DNA of 50,721 bases from Methylovulum sp. (GCA_030653435.1 JAURZI010000117.1:1-50721), one strand, 5' to 3'; positions 17,789 to 27,344 are shown, counted from the stretch's first letter. Program-made: numbers and translations. Notes: generated by a model not told the origin, from the letters alone.

Positions 17789-17922
17789 TGATGTGCTTAT
17801 TCCTAGGCGTATTGCTATAGATTAAAAAGTAAAAGGCTACGGCGTTTTCAGAACTTGTTCATTTTAACTGAAAAGCCAATAATAAATCATACCGTATCAT
17901 TAAACCGTGGAGGATAGACAGC

Positions 17923-18516
17923 ATGGGCAACCCCAATCGCGTAAGCGGCGTTATTCTTGCCGGAGGCTTGGCAAGGCGTATGGAACATCAGGATAAAGGC
18001 CTGATTACTTATAAAGACCGTCCGTTGGTCAGTTATGCGATAGCGGCGATGTTGCCGGTAGTGGATAAGTTAATGATAAATGCCAACCGTAATCTTGTAG
18101 CTTACCAGCAATTCGGACTGCCTGTTGTCGCCGACCAATCCGGCAGTTTCGACGGCCCGTTGGCCGGGATATTGACGGCATTGGCGCATGCGGACGCCGA
18201 GGTGCTGCTCGTGATGCCTTGTGATTGCCCCTTGGTGACTGCCGGGCATTTGCGGGTTCTATTGGATGTTAGGAAAATGGAGGATGCCGACATTGCCGTC
18301 GCCTTCGACGGTGAACGCCTGCATCCGGTGTTTCTGGCCATCAAAACCTCTGTGCGGCGCGGTCTGGAGGATTATTTAGCCAGTGGATGGCGTAAAGTGG
18401 AGGACTGGCTGCTGAGCTGCAACACTGTCAAGGCGGATTTCAGCAAGCAGCCAGACGTGTTTGTTAATATTAATACCATGGCCGAGTTGATTAGACTGGA
18501 AGAGCAGGGCCGGTAG
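17923..18516 (+). CDS. mobA: molybdenum cofactor guanylyltransferase
   Basis: This 197-residue enzyme links GMP to molybdopterin to give the MGD cofactor of DMSO-reductase-type enzymes. The GT-A-like start GVILAGGLARRMEHQDKGL (residues 9-27) is the GTP-binding LAGG-RM motif. DQSGSFDGPLAGILTAL and VMPCDCPLV (metal-binding Asp) follow in order. The family normally has CDxP, and CDCP fits. GGAGG about nine bases upstream supports the ATG. It stands alone between a divergent lipoprotein gene and the type II secretion operon. Confidence 0.93.
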   Translation: MGNPNRVSGVILAGGLARRMEHQDKGLITYKDRPLVSYAIAAMLPVVDKLMINANRNLVAYQQFGLPVVADQSGSFDGPLAGILTALAHADAEVLLVMPCDCPLVTAGHLRVLLDVRKMEDADIAVAFDGERLHPVFLAIKTSVRRGLEDYLASGWRKVEDWLLSCNTVKADFSKQPDVFVNINTMAELIRLEEQGR

Positions 18517-18832
18517 CCCCGGAACGACGCCCTTTCAGGTGTTGCGGATCGGGCGTGACAGAATCAACAAATAACACACAACAGTCACGGCGTGCCACGG
18601 AATCAATCTGGTCAGTTGGAAGGTTCATATTATCCGATATATTTCAAGGCGTGGGTGCTAGGGTAAAGCCCGGCGCGCGCGGTAAGGTTGGGCACGGGTA
18701 TTATTGCCTTTTTGTCATGCGTGGGCATGGGTATGATGCCGTCAACACAGAAACGCCTATCTTGGGGTTGTTGTGATAAAATCCCTAGAGGTCTTATAAT
18801 CCCCGCGCCCACCGTACTCACTGAACTTAATA
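18517..18832. other. 316-bp region between mobA and gspE
   Basis: Apart from the promoter listed below I see nothing coding here. A GTG-started 73-codon frame (18555-18776) has no ribosome binding site and no recognisable protein character, so I left it out. Confidence 0.5.
18771..18800 (+). promoter_or_regulatory. sigma-70-type promoter of the type II secretion operon
   Basis: TTGTGA, an 18-base spacer and a perfect TATAAT lie 33 bases before the gspE start. The position fits transcription of the whole gspE-gspD operon. Confidence 0.6.
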
Positions 18833-20515
18833 ATGGCATACGAATCATTGCTAAAAACGTTGCAACAGAAAGGCAAGCTTTCTGCTTCGGAATTAAAAAA
18901 AGTTGAACGCGTTCAAAAAGGTTCCGTAGCCGAAAGCCTGCCGCAATTATTGGTGAAGCTGGGCTTGTGTTCCGAACTGGATGTGGCCGATGCGTTTGTT
19001 GAATCCGGCCGATTCGAGAAGGTGGCATCAGGTCAATATCCTTTGGAAATGCAGTTGCCAGAGAGCGTGTCCTTGCGCTTTCTTAAACAATTCCATGTTA
19101 TTGGCCTTGGTTTCGATGAACAGGCGGTGACAGTCACGATGATGGATCCGGAAGACCAGTTTGTCATAGACGCATTGCGACTGGCGACCGGTAAACAAAT
19201 CATTGCTAAAGTCGGCTTGCTGTCGGAAATCGATACGGCGTTGGAAATGCAGTACGGCGAAGGCCGTTCGCAAATGGATAAGATTGTCGATGGCCTGACG
19301 ATGGAGGATATCGGCGAGGAAGATCTGGAACATTTGAAAGATCTCGCTAGCGAGGCGCCGGTCATCAAAATGGTGAACCTGATCATGCAACGGGCAATTG
19401 AAACCAAAGCGTCCGATATACACATTGAACCGTTTGAACAATCATTAAAAGTCAGGTTGCGGGTTGACGGTGTGTTGCAGGAAATTGATGCACCCCCTGT
19501 CAAATCGACGGCGGCGGTGATTTCACGCATTAAAATTATGGCCAAGCTGAATATCGCCGAGCGGCGTTTGCCGCAGGATGGTCGTATCAAGGTGCAAATG
19601 CTCGGTAAGGAATTGGATTTACGGGTTTCGACAATACCGACGATGTATGGCGAGTCCGTGGTGATCCGTTTGTTGGACAAGGAAAATACCGTGCTGGATT
19701 TTACCGCCCTAGGGTTTTCCGGCATACATTTGCAGCGCTTTCTCGATGTGCTGGCCTTGCCGCACGGCATTATCCTGATTACCGGGCCTACCGGCAGCGG
19801 CAAATCGACGACGATGTACGCGGCCTTAAAGCAGTTGAATACGTCGGCGCGCAAGATCATTACCGTCGAAGACCCGGTGGAATACCAGATGGAGGGCATT
19901 AACCAGATTCAGGCCAAGCCGCAGATCGGCTTGACATTTGCGTCGGCCTTGCGGTCTATCGTCAGGCAAGACCCCGATGTCATCATGATCGGCGAAATGC
20001 GCGACCTGGAGACGGCTAGAATAGCGGTGCAATCGGCTTTGACCGGCCATTTGGTGTTGTCCACGCTGCATACCAATGATGCCGCGGGCGGTGTCACGCG
20101 TTTGCTGGATATGGGCCTGGAAGAATACTTGTTGACCTCTACGGTAAACGGCATTTTGGCGCAACGCTTGGTCAGGAAGCTGTGCCCGGTCTGTAAGGAA
20201 AGCCATATTGCTTCCGGGCAACTGATTGATGATTTGCGCTTGAGACGCTTTGCCCCGGATGGTGAGATTGTCCTGTATAAACCGGTGGGCTGTCCGTCCT
20301 GTAACGGCATGGGTTACCGCGGACGTATGGCGATTATCGAGTTTTTACCAATGACCGATCCTGTCCGCAAGTTGATTATGGCGCATGAAGAGGCGGGCGC
20401 TATCCAGAAACTCGCGGTTGCCGAAGGCATGCAAACGCTTTATGAAAATGGTCTGGTCAAAGTCGTCGAAGGCATCACGACGCTGGAAGAAGTCATGCGG
20501 GTCACGTCGGAATAA
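18833..20515 (+). CDS. gspE: type II secretion ATPase GspE
   Basis: This 560-residue cytoplasmic hexameric ATPase drives pseudopilus assembly. It has a GspE/PilB N-terminal domain (about 1-150), then the ATPase core with GPTGSGKSTTMYAAL (Walker A, about 317), the Asp box VEDPVEY, VIMIGEMRDLETARIA (Walker B with Glu; GEMRD instead of the common GEIRD), STLHTNDA (His box) and a four-cysteine zinc module (CPVC near 452, CPSC near 486). It heads an eleven-gene operon whose order matches Xanthomonas xpsE-F-G-H-I-J-K-L-M-N-D. gspF follows after two bases. Confidence 0.95.
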   Translation: MAYESLLKTLQQKGKLSASELKKVERVQKGSVAESLPQLLVKLGLCSELDVADAFVESGRFEKVASGQYPLEMQLPESVSLRFLKQFHVIGLGFDEQAVTVTMMDPEDQFVIDALRLATGKQIIAKVGLLSEIDTALEMQYGEGRSQMDKIVDGLTMEDIGEEDLEHLKDLASEAPVIKMVNLIMQRAIETKASDIHIEPFEQSLKVRLRVDGVLQEIDAPPVKSTAAVISRIKIMAKLNIAERRLPQDGRIKVQMLGKELDLRVSTIPTMYGESVVIRLLDKENTVLDFTALGFSGIHLQRFLDVLALPHGIILITGPTGSGKSTTMYAALKQLNTSARKIITVEDPVEYQMEGINQIQAKPQIGLTFASALRSIVRQDPDVIMIGEMRDLETARIAVQSALTGHLVLSTLHTNDAAGGVTRLLDMGLEEYLLTSTVNGILAQRLVRKLCPVCKESHIASGQLIDDLRLRRFAPDGEIVLYKPVGCPSCNGMGYRGRMAIIEFLPMTDPVRKLIMAHEEAGAIQKLAVAEGMQTLYENGLVKVVEGITTLEEVMRVTSE

Positions 20516-20517
20516 GC

Positions 20518-21732
20518 ATGCCGTTATTTACTTATAAAGCCGTCAACACGGTTGGCGAAACAGAGGACGGCGTCAGGGATGCCATTGATGAAGCGCAGTT
20601 AATTGCCGCATTACAAACTGAAGGTTATATCCCCATTCGTGTTACCGCCGCCAGATCTCGCTCATTTTTGGGGTTAGGGGGCGCAAAGCAGACTAAGTTA
20701 TCGCAAAAAGACATCGCGTTATTCACCGGAGAACTGGCAACGTTGCTGGAATCTGGTCTGCCTTTGGATAAGTCCTTATTAGTCTTGATGGACTTGACGG
20801 AAGATAATGAACGGCTGACGAAGTTAATCGCGAAGGTGCTGGAAAAGGTAAAAGGCGGTGCTTCACTCGCCGATGCGCTGGAAATACAGGCGGGCATCTT
20901 CACTAAATTTTATTTGAATATGATACGTGCCGGAGAAGCGGGCGGCAGTTTGGGTGAAGTGCTGGCCCGTTTGTCCGAATATCTGGAAAGTTCTCAAGAA
21001 CTTAAGGATACGGTCAGCACGGCGTTGATCTATCCGGTGATTTTACTGGTGATGTCGTTGGCATCGGTGTTTATCATGCTGACCTTTGTCGTGCCGCAAT
21101 TTACCGAGATGTTTGAAAGCGCCGGCAAAGCATTGCCGGTGTCGACGCAAATTGTCGTCGGCATGGCGGAATGGCTGCAAAGCTATTGGTGGATACTGAT
21201 AGGCGGTTTTTTAGGCCTGTCCAGTTATATGAAATTTCAGATGGCAGATCCGGTAAGGAAAAAAGTTTGGGATGGCCGTTTTCTGAAAATACCGCTGTTC
21301 GGCAATATCCTGTTAAATAAGGAAACCGCCAATATCAGCCGGACTCTGGGAACTTTACTGGGCAATGGCGTTTCCATCATAGCAGCCCTCGTCATCGTCC
21401 GTGAAACGGTGGACAATTTGGTGGTTGCGGCGGCTATTGCCGACACCGAGGAGCAGTTAAAACAGGGCAAACACATGTCCGACGCTTTGCTTGAAAAAGG
21501 GATATTCCCTAAAATGGCAATGCAAATGATTAAAATGGGTGAAGAAACAGGGCGTTTGGAAGAAATGTTGCTGCGTGTGGCGACTATTTACGATAAACAG
21601 CTCAGGGTGGCAATACAACGCATGCTGGCATTTTTGGAGCCCGCGTTGATTATTACCTTGGGACTGATTATTGCCGGTATTATCGTGTCGATTTTACTGG
21701 CCATTTTGAGTGTCAATGACTTGGCCTTTTGA
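20518..21732 (+). CDS. gspF: type II secretion inner-membrane platform protein GspF
   Basis: This 404-residue protein has two repeated T2SSF helical domains (about 70-195 and 270-395) and three membrane helices (near 170, 222 and 380). Typical text includes ALFTGELATLLESGLPLDKSL, MIRAGEAGGSLGEVLARL and the matching second-repeat MIKMGEETGRLEEMLLRVA. It couples the GspE motor to the pseudopilus base. It starts two bases after the gspE stop. Confidence 0.95.
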   Translation: MPLFTYKAVNTVGETEDGVRDAIDEAQLIAALQTEGYIPIRVTAARSRSFLGLGGAKQTKLSQKDIALFTGELATLLESGLPLDKSLLVLMDLTEDNERLTKLIAKVLEKVKGGASLADALEIQAGIFTKFYLNMIRAGEAGGSLGEVLARLSEYLESSQELKDTVSTALIYPVILLVMSLASVFIMLTFVVPQFTEMFESAGKALPVSTQIVVGMAEWLQSYWWILIGGFLGLSSYMKFQMADPVRKKVWDGRFLKIPLFGNILLNKETANISRTLGTLLGNGVSIIAALVIVRETVDNLVVAAAIADTEEQLKQGKHMSDALLEKGIFPKMAMQMIKMGEETGRLEEMLLRVATIYDKQLRVAIQRMLAFLEPALIITLGLIIAGIIVSILLAILSVNDLAF

Positions 21733-21789
21733 TAGATTTACTTTTTGATAACAACCTTTTTGATAGTAAAACGGCGGAACATAATCACC

Positions 21790-22218
21790 ATGAAACACAT
21801 ACAAACTCGCACAGAAAGCGGCTTTACCTTACTGGAATTACTGGTTGTATTGGGCATCATCGCGATGCTGGCCGGGATAGTCGGCCCACAAGTCATGAAG
21901 CACATGGGCGAATCCAAAACCAAAGCGGCAAAAGTACAAATTGAAGACCTGTCGGCCACGCTGGACATGTATAAACTCGATTTGGGTCATTATCCTACCA
22001 CCGAAGAAGGCTTGAAGGCATTAATCGAATCGCCCGATAGTGCCAAGCGCTGGAATGGGCCTTATCTGCAAAAAGCCAAAATCCCTCTGGATCCGTGGCA
22101 GCAGGAATACCATTATGTTTATCCCGGAGAGCACGGCAAATTTGACCTGTTTTCATTAGGCGCAGACGGCAAGGAAGGCGGTGAAGGTGAAGATCAGGAT
22201 TTGGCCAGCTGGGAATAA
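21790..22218 (+). CDS. gspG: major pseudopilin GspG
   Basis: This 142-residue prepilin-like protein has a short leader and the cleavage site ESG|FTLLELLVVLGIIAML, with Glu at +5 of the mature protein. The C-terminal half has the GspG-type GHYPTTEEGLKALIE, KRWNGPYLQ, DPWQQEYHYVYPGEHGKFDLFSLGADGKEGGEGEDQD; this last acidic run is the calcium-binding loop of major pseudopilins. I chose the ATG at 21790, because the in-frame upstream start at 21745 would give an unusually long leader. Confidence 0.95.
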   Translation: MKHIQTRTESGFTLLELLVVLGIIAMLAGIVGPQVMKHMGESKTKAAKVQIEDLSATLDMYKLDLGHYPTTEEGLKALIESPDSAKRWNGPYLQKAKIPLDPWQQEYHYVYPGEHGKFDLFSLGADGKEGGEGEDQDLASWE

Positions 22219-22238
22219 CGGGCAAGCTGCCTGATAAC

Positions 22239-22706
22239 ATGCCGAGATACCCTAAAGAACAAGGTTTTACGCTGATTGAGCTGATCGTCGTATTGGTCAT
22301 TGTCATATTAGGGTTTTCTGCCATAGGCATCAGCATGTCTTCAGGACATGACACCGCTGAAATTAAAGCCGCCGCAAGGGATATGGTTTCTGCATTGCGC
22401 TATGCCAGAGGTCAGGCTTTAATGGACCATGAAGAAACCACGGTTGATTTTGACCTTGAAGAAAACAGTTACACGATCAGCAGCCGCGACAAAGTGTATA
22501 CGGTTCCTGATGAAATCAGCCTCACTGTGGTTACCGCACAAAGCGAACTGACCGGACAAGGGCAGGGCAGTATCCGTTTTTATGCCGATGGCTCCTCAAC
22601 GGGCGGGCGGGTAACGCTGGAACGCGATAAAGCCAAATTGCAAATTGACATTAACTGGCTAACCGGCGCTTGTGAACTTAGCGATACCTTCGATGATACA
22701 GACTAA
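22239..22706 (+). CDS. gspH: minor pseudopilin GspH
   Basis: This 155-residue protein starts with the prepilin site EQG|FTLIELIVVLVIVIL (Glu+5) and continues as a small beta-rich domain with AARDMVSALRYARGQALM, the GspH/FimT pattern. It is a minor component that sits near the pseudopilus tip. The next gene, gspI, begins within its last 14 bases. Confidence 0.9.
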   Translation: MPRYPKEQGFTLIELIVVLVIVILGFSAIGISMSSGHDTAEIKAAARDMVSALRYARGQALMDHEETTVDFDLEENSYTISSRDKVYTVPDEISLTVVTAQSELTGQGQGSIRFYADGSSTGGRVTLERDKAKLQIDINWLTGACELSDTFDDTD

Positions 22707-23103
22707 TCAACAGCGCGGTTTTTCCTTGCTGGAAATCCTGATTGCTTTTTCCATATTGGCCCTTTCTTTAGGCATACTGCTGAAAATATTTTCCAGCGGT
22801 GTCAATATCGCGGCTGTCGCAGAAGAATATACCGCCGCCGTACAAATTGCCGAATCCTTGATGATACGCACTGGTGTGGAAACGCCGTTACAGGCGGGCG
22901 AAACATCGGGGCTGGATGGTGAACACTATAACTGGCGGGTCGTGGTCAACCCATATGTGTTGCCGCCAGATCAGGTTGATGTGAATGCCTTGAAGCTGGC
23001 GCTTTTTAAAGTCGATGTCACGGTAAGCTGGGGCGATGGCAATACCGGCGAACGGCAGATTGAGCTATCCACGTTAAAACTGACAACCGAAAAGCCTTCA
23101 TGA
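22693..23103 (+). CDS. gspI: minor pseudopilin GspI
   Basis: This 136-residue protein has the site QRG|FSLLEILIAFSILALSLGIL with Glu+5 and a short C-terminal domain, YNWRVVVNPY through VTVSWGDGNTGERQIELSTLKL, as in GspI. I chose the ATG at 22693 over the upstream GTG at 22672 because it gives a normal leader length. With GspJ and GspK it would form the tip complex. It overlaps gspJ by four bases (ATGA). Confidence 0.9.
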   Translation: MIQTNQQRGFSLLEILIAFSILALSLGILLKIFSSGVNIAAVAEEYTAAVQIAESLMIRTGVETPLQAGETSGLDGEHYNWRVVVNPYVLPPDQVDVNALKLALFKVDVTVSWGDGNTGERQIELSTLKLTTEKPS

Positions 23104-23924
23104 ACCGGAATAGAATGGCACACGGCAACCAGCGCTTATGCGCCAGGGCTATATCTAAGGGCGTAGGCCGCTATGCCGCTGAAGGTTTTACACTGATTGA
23201 AGTGCTGATTGCAATGACGCTACTCAGCATTATGGTGGTATTGCTATTCGGCAGCCTGAAAATTTGTGCAGATAGCTGGGAAAAAGGCGAAAGTAAAATT
23301 GCTGAAGTCAATGAAGTTGCGGTTGTTTACAACTTTTTTCAACAGCATTTATCGGCAGCAAAACCGCTATGGGATGATTTTAGCGTAGCGGGGCAGAAAA
23401 CATATGCTTTCCAGGGCAATACACAGTCCTTGCAGTTTGTCGGTAATTTTCCCGCCAGTGCGGGGCGTGGCGGCTTGCAATTGTTTTCCATACAGTTGCA
23501 GGACGACCAAGATAGCCAGCTATCCGGTGGAACACCCATTAATGTAAGCCTGACGCCATTTTTCCCGTTGACTGAGGGTGCAGACCCGCAGAAAGAAGAA
23601 GTGGCCCTGATAAAACATGTCAGACATTTTTCCCTGGCTTATTTCGGCCCTGATGATACCGGTGAAGCCAGTTGGCAAACGGAATGGCTGGATAAGGAAA
23701 CCCAGCCGCAATTGGTCAAGATTAACATCCAAGCCGACAACGGCATATTTTGGCCGGAAATGGTCATTGAGCTGAAGGTCGCCAGTGCGGCGGACGGCTC
23801 AGATACGGCTGGACAAAACACCGATGCGACGGATGATGAGCAGGGCACGGATGATGCCGAGAACACTGACGAAAACACTGATGAGGGCGTTAATGACACC
23901 AGCGCCAACGGGATGGATGAATGA
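23100..23924 (+). CDS. gspJ: minor pseudopilin GspJ with acidic C-terminal tail
   Basis: This 274-residue protein has an unusually long basic leader of about 28 residues, then AEG|FTLIEVLIAMTLLSIMVVLLFG (Glu+5). The globular part resembles GspJ. The last 40 or so residues are a low-complexity tail rich in Asp, Glu, Thr and Asn (for example TDENTDEGVND), encoded by loosely repeated GAYGARAACACT-like units. Such a tail is not part of the GspJ core. It may bind calcium or simply be a flexible extension. Confidence 0.85.
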   Translation: MNRNRMAHGNQRLCARAISKGVGRYAAEGFTLIEVLIAMTLLSIMVVLLFGSLKICADSWEKGESKIAEVNEVAVVYNFFQQHLSAAKPLWDDFSVAGQKTYAFQGNTQSLQFVGNFPASAGRGGLQLFSIQLQDDQDSQLSGGTPINVSLTPFFPLTEGADPQKEEVALIKHVRHFSLAYFGPDDTGEASWQTEWLDKETQPQLVKINIQADNGIFWPEMVIELKVASAADGSDTAGQNTDATDDEQGTDDAENTDENTDEGVNDTSANGMDE

Positions 23925-23934
23925 GGCAGGGACA

Positions 23935-24951
23935 ATGAAATGGCGCACTGCGCCAGCCATCAGGCACCAAGGTTTTGCCCTGGTGCTCGTGTTGTGGATG
24001 TTGAGTTTGTTGACGATCATGGCAGGTAGTTTTGCGCTGGGCATGCGCCGCGAATCATCAATTATCGCCGGCGTTAAAAATAACGCGCAGGCCGCCGCAG
24101 TTGCAGAATCCGGCATTGCCATCGCAGAGCTGATGTTATTGAACCCTGACCAGAATAAGCGTTGGCGGGCAGACGGCAGTGTGTATTTGATAGACGATGC
24201 CGCCGTGCTGGGTAGTGACCATGCCGAAGTGCGGGTGCGGTTGTTGTCGGAAACGGGCAAAATAGACCTGAATAAAGCCGATCAAAAGCTGCTGGCCGGG
24301 CTGCTGGCGCAATCGCCTGTTGAAGACGAACAACAACAGGGCAAGCTGGTAGGTGCGATCCTCGATTGGCGGGATGAAGATGATCAGCTTAGTATCGATG
24401 GCGCTGAACAAAAAGAATATAAAGAGGCGGGCTTGTCCTACCAACCCAGAAACAAACCGTTTCAGACCGTGGACGAATTACAGCTGGTATTAGGCATGGG
24501 TGGGACGGTTTATGAATGGCTGGCGCCGTTGGTCACTGTTTATTCAGGCCAGGCTAACGTCGATGTGCAACAAGCGTCCAAAGATGTGTTACAGGTGTTG
24601 CCTGATGTGGACACCAGCTTGATAAATGATTATGTCGCCGCCAGGCTGGAGAGCGCCACCAACGGCTTGCCTGCGCCTCCATCGCCGTTTGGCGTTGGGC
24701 AAGGTGGCTCGGCGAGGCAGGTTCAGGGGCAACAAAGTGCGGGGGCGATCACTATTGTTTCTGAAGCGCTGCTTGAGGATGGCTCCAGGGCAATGATCCG
24801 CGCGGTGATAAAATCAGGCGGCTCAGCCCAGAACGGACAACCGTTTCAGATGCTCGAGTGGCAGCGCAACACGGCAAGCGACGGCTCATTATTTGCCGAC
24901 ACCATAGGCGCAAGCGCAATAAACGAGTTATTAGTGCAGACCATTAAATAA
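23935..24951 (+). CDS. gspK: minor pseudopilin GspK
   Basis: This 338-residue protein has a prepilin-like start HQG|FALVLVLWMLSLLTIMAG without the +5 Glu, as is normal for GspK, the tip-capping subunit. It has the large alpha-helical insert with SETGKIDLNKADQKLLAGLL, AILDWRDEDD and FQTVDELQLVLGM (helix-hairpin-helix-like SAM regions). I chose the ATG at 23935 behind GAGGCAGGG. A longer frame from 23785 overlaps gspJ and translates its acidic tail out of frame. Confidence 0.9.
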   Translation: MKWRTAPAIRHQGFALVLVLWMLSLLTIMAGSFALGMRRESSIIAGVKNNAQAAAVAESGIAIAELMLLNPDQNKRWRADGSVYLIDDAAVLGSDHAEVRVRLLSETGKIDLNKADQKLLAGLLAQSPVEDEQQQGKLVGAILDWRDEDDQLSIDGAEQKEYKEAGLSYQPRNKPFQTVDELQLVLGMGGTVYEWLAPLVTVYSGQANVDVQQASKDVLQVLPDVDTSLINDYVAARLESATNGLPAPPSPFGVGQGGSARQVQGQQSAGAITIVSEALLEDGSRAMIRAVIKSGGSAQNGQPFQMLEWQRNTASDGSLFADTIGASAINELLVQTIK

Positions 24952-24955
24952 ACAC

Positions 24956-26086
24956 ATGCTAAATTTGAATTCAACCATTGATATGGACTTTAAGTCGTTC
25001 CTCCGCTGGTGGCGTAGTGAACTGAGTTTTTTAGTGCCTGAAAAAATAAAGCGGCTATTTAATGACAGGCAAGGCTTATTGGTTATTAGTACGGAAGGTA
25101 CGGGATTAGTGTTGACCTACGCCGAGGGTGGACAGGCCTATCTGGAGGGGGCTGGGGAAGTCATCGCAAAAATTGGTCGCAATGAAGCGGGCATAGCGCA
25201 TTATAAAACGTTAGAAGCAAATGACGAGCGCTTGGGCAAGGCTAATGTCATCCTGAGGTTGACGGGGCAGGAGGCTATTTGCAGGGAGCTGGCTTTACCG
25301 GCTGCGGCTAAGGAAAATTTGTATCAGGTCGTCGCTTATGAACTGGACCGCTATACGCCGTTTAAGGCAGAGCAAGTGTATTTTGCCGTTAAACCCATAG
25401 AAGGCGCCAATGAGCCTGGGCAAATCAAGGCTATGTTAGTGCTGACAACGAGAGAATGCCTGGAAGGGCTCTATGAAGACATTAAAGCGATGGGTATGTC
25501 GCCGCTGTTTGCCGATTATCAGGGCGCCGCGAACCGGCTTGACCAACTCCATGATGCTTATGATTTACTGCCCGAAGGGTTAAGGCAGAAAACTGCAAAA
25601 ACGCCGCGTTTGATCCATTTTGCACTGATGGCATCGGTTGCTTTACTGGCCGCAGCCGTGCTGGTGGCTCCGGTTTGGCTTGAATACCAGATGGTTAATG
25701 CGTTAACGGACAAAATCAAGATCATAGAAAAAGATGCAAAAAAAATTAAGGCCTTACAGTCAGAAATCGACACCGTGATTAATGAGACCCAGATGCTGAT
25801 CGATGAAAAAAATGCGACGCCTATGGTCGTTGAGATGTTGAACACACTTAGTGCGATTATCAAGGACGACACTTGGCTGGCTTATTTGCAATACGCGGAC
25901 AATCATTTGCAAATACAAGGCGAATCACCTGCCGCATCAACGCTGATAGGCGTATTGGAGGCTTCCGAGCTGTTTACCAAAGCGCGTTTTGTATCGCCGG
26001 TTACGCAAAACAATATCAGTAAACTGGAACGCTTCCAAATTACCGTCGACACGACAAAATCAGGGGCTGCCCATGGAAATCCCTAA
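24956..26086 (+). CDS. gspL: type II secretion protein GspL (PilM/PilN-like)
   Basis: This 376-residue bitopic protein has an actin-like cytoplasmic domain (about 35-215; LLVISTEGTGLVLTYAEGG, LPAAAKENLYQVVAYELDRYTPF), one membrane helix near 220-242 (HFALMASVALLAAAVLVAPV) and a periplasmic coiled-coil/ferredoxin-like part that looks like PilN. This corresponds to GspL of the Xps type. It recruits GspE to the membrane. It overlaps the gspM start by 14 bases. Confidence 0.85.
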   Translation: MLNLNSTIDMDFKSFLRWWRSELSFLVPEKIKRLFNDRQGLLVISTEGTGLVLTYAEGGQAYLEGAGEVIAKIGRNEAGIAHYKTLEANDERLGKANVILRLTGQEAICRELALPAAAKENLYQVVAYELDRYTPFKAEQVYFAVKPIEGANEPGQIKAMLVLTTRECLEGLYEDIKAMGMSPLFADYQGAANRLDQLHDAYDLLPEGLRQKTAKTPRLIHFALMASVALLAAAVLVAPVWLEYQMVNALTDKIKIIEKDAKKIKALQSEIDTVINETQMLIDEKNATPMVVEMLNTLSAIIKDDTWLAYLQYADNHLQIQGESPAASTLIGVLEASELFTKARFVSPVTQNNISKLERFQITVDTTKSGAAHGNP

Positions 26087-26654
26087 ATTCCAGACGCAGC
26101 GATGGCTTGCTATAGGGCTGTTAATGCTGGTCATGCTGATAGTCGGCATGGTGTTGATTGTGCCGCTGGTGTCCAAAGGCATGGCGCTGAACGAAGCAAA
26201 AAATGCGCTGGTTTTCAGGCTACAACAATATGAGCGTATTTTAGCCAAGAAAGATTCGGTTATAGCCGGTATGGCCAAAATAAAACAGCAACATGACGGG
26301 CAAGGCTATTTTAATAGCCAGGAAACCGATGCCTTGGCCTCAGCCGATATGCAGAATTTCATAAAAAAGACCATTGTTGATGCAGGCGGACAATTGAGTA
26401 GCACCCAAGCCATTCCGGTCAGCAATAAAGACGGTTTCAGCCGAATAACGGTGCGGGTCAGGATGACCGGCAACAGCGAAGTCCTGCGGGCGGTGTTGTA
26501 CAAGATAGAAACATCCACGCCGCTGATTATTATTGACCAGATAGACATCAGGCCGATGCGCGGCAAGCGCAATATGGTCACGCATAAAATCGAACCCAGC
26601 AATGATTTGAACGTAAATTTTCAGGCTGTCAGCTTTATGAGAAAACCGTCATGA
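26073..26654 (+). CDS. gspM: type II secretion protein GspM
   Basis: This 193-residue bitopic protein has a short cytoplasmic N-terminus, a membrane helix at about 13-37 (LAIGLLMLVMLIVGMVLIVPL), a coiled-coil and a periplasmic domain ending with TSTPLIIIDQIDIRPM, typical of the T2SSM_b type. The ATG at 26073 is used, since a longer frame would translate gspL sequence. It pairs with GspL at the platform. Confidence 0.8.
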   Translation: MEIPKFQTQRWLAIGLLMLVMLIVGMVLIVPLVSKGMALNEAKNALVFRLQQYERILAKKDSVIAGMAKIKQQHDGQGYFNSQETDALASADMQNFIKKTIVDAGGQLSSTQAIPVSNKDGFSRITVRVRMTGNSEVLRAVLYKIETSTPLIIIDQIDIRPMRGKRNMVTHKIEPSNDLNVNFQAVSFMRKPS

Positions 26655-26681
26655 GAAAACTACCCGAAGGAACAGCGTCGA

Positions 26682-27344
26682 ATGAATAGCAAGTTGGTGA
26701 CCGTGCTAAGCGCAGTGGGCGCGGCTTTGCTGTTGATACTTATGGGTGAGTTGTTTTATGCAAACCAAGTGCAAAAACAATTGCTCAGCTCAAGTTTGAG
26801 CGCTGAAAAAAATGCCGCCCAGGATGAAATGCCTAGCGTCGACCTGACACAACGTAGCGAAGAAAACTATGAAGATATGGTCAGCAGGCCTTTATTTATC
26901 GAAGGTAGAAAGCCGGTGATCGAGCCTACTCCTGAACAATCGCAGGCCAGTGCTGTTGCCGTCAAATTCGATTGGCAATTAAACGGCGTCTATACGACAA
27001 AAAAAGGGCTTTCGGCCTTGTTTACCAGGGCGACTTCAAAAGTGCCCAAAGACAATTACCGCAAGATAAGGCCAGATGACGAACTTGACGGCTGGAAACT
27101 CACGGAAATTCACAAGGATAAAGTCATATTGACGCAAGACGGCAGCCGCAAGGAACTGTTGCTGCGTAAACCAAAACTGAAACAATTGCCGCCGAAAAGA
27201 GGCAACGCGCCGCCACAACCCGCTGCCGAACCCGAAGCACCTGGTGCGGAGCCGCCGCCGGAACCAGGACAGATGCCTGAATCCGAACTTGAACCTGAAT
27301 CCCCGGAAGACTCTTTTGAGAATAGTGATAATGAACAATTTTAA
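26682..27344 (+). CDS. GspC/GspN-like inner-membrane connector (XpsN position)
   Basis: This 220-residue bitopic protein has one N-terminal membrane helix (LVTVLSAVGAALLLILMGELFYA). The periplasmic part has SRPLFIEGRKPV and FDWQLNGVYTTKKGLSALFTR, which resemble the homology region of GspC that contacts the secretin. The last 45 residues are rich in Pro and Glu. In the xps operon of Xanthomonas the gene at this place is xpsN, which interacts with XpsD. I infer the same role here. It overlaps gspD by 14 bases. Confidence 0.7.
   Translation: MNSKLVTVLSAVGAALLLILMGELFYANQVQKQLLSSSLSAEKNAAQDEMPSVDLTQRSEENYEDMVSRPLFIEGRKPVIEPTPEQSQASAVAVKFDWQLNGVYTTKKGLSALFTRATSKVPKDNYRKIRPDDELDGWKLTEIHKDKVILTQDGSRKELLLRKPKLKQLPPKRGNAPPQPAAEPEAPGAEPPPEPGQMPESELEPESPEDSFENSDNEQF

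Noticed and set aside
17789-17922. Cobalamin riboswitch upstream of the lipoprotein/bluB/cobT genes
   Set aside because: I looked for the conserved B12-box type sequence and found none in this short interval.
18555-18776. 73-codon GTG-started frame before gspE
   Set aside because: No ribosome binding site, no recognisable protein features, and it covers the promoter of the secretion operon.
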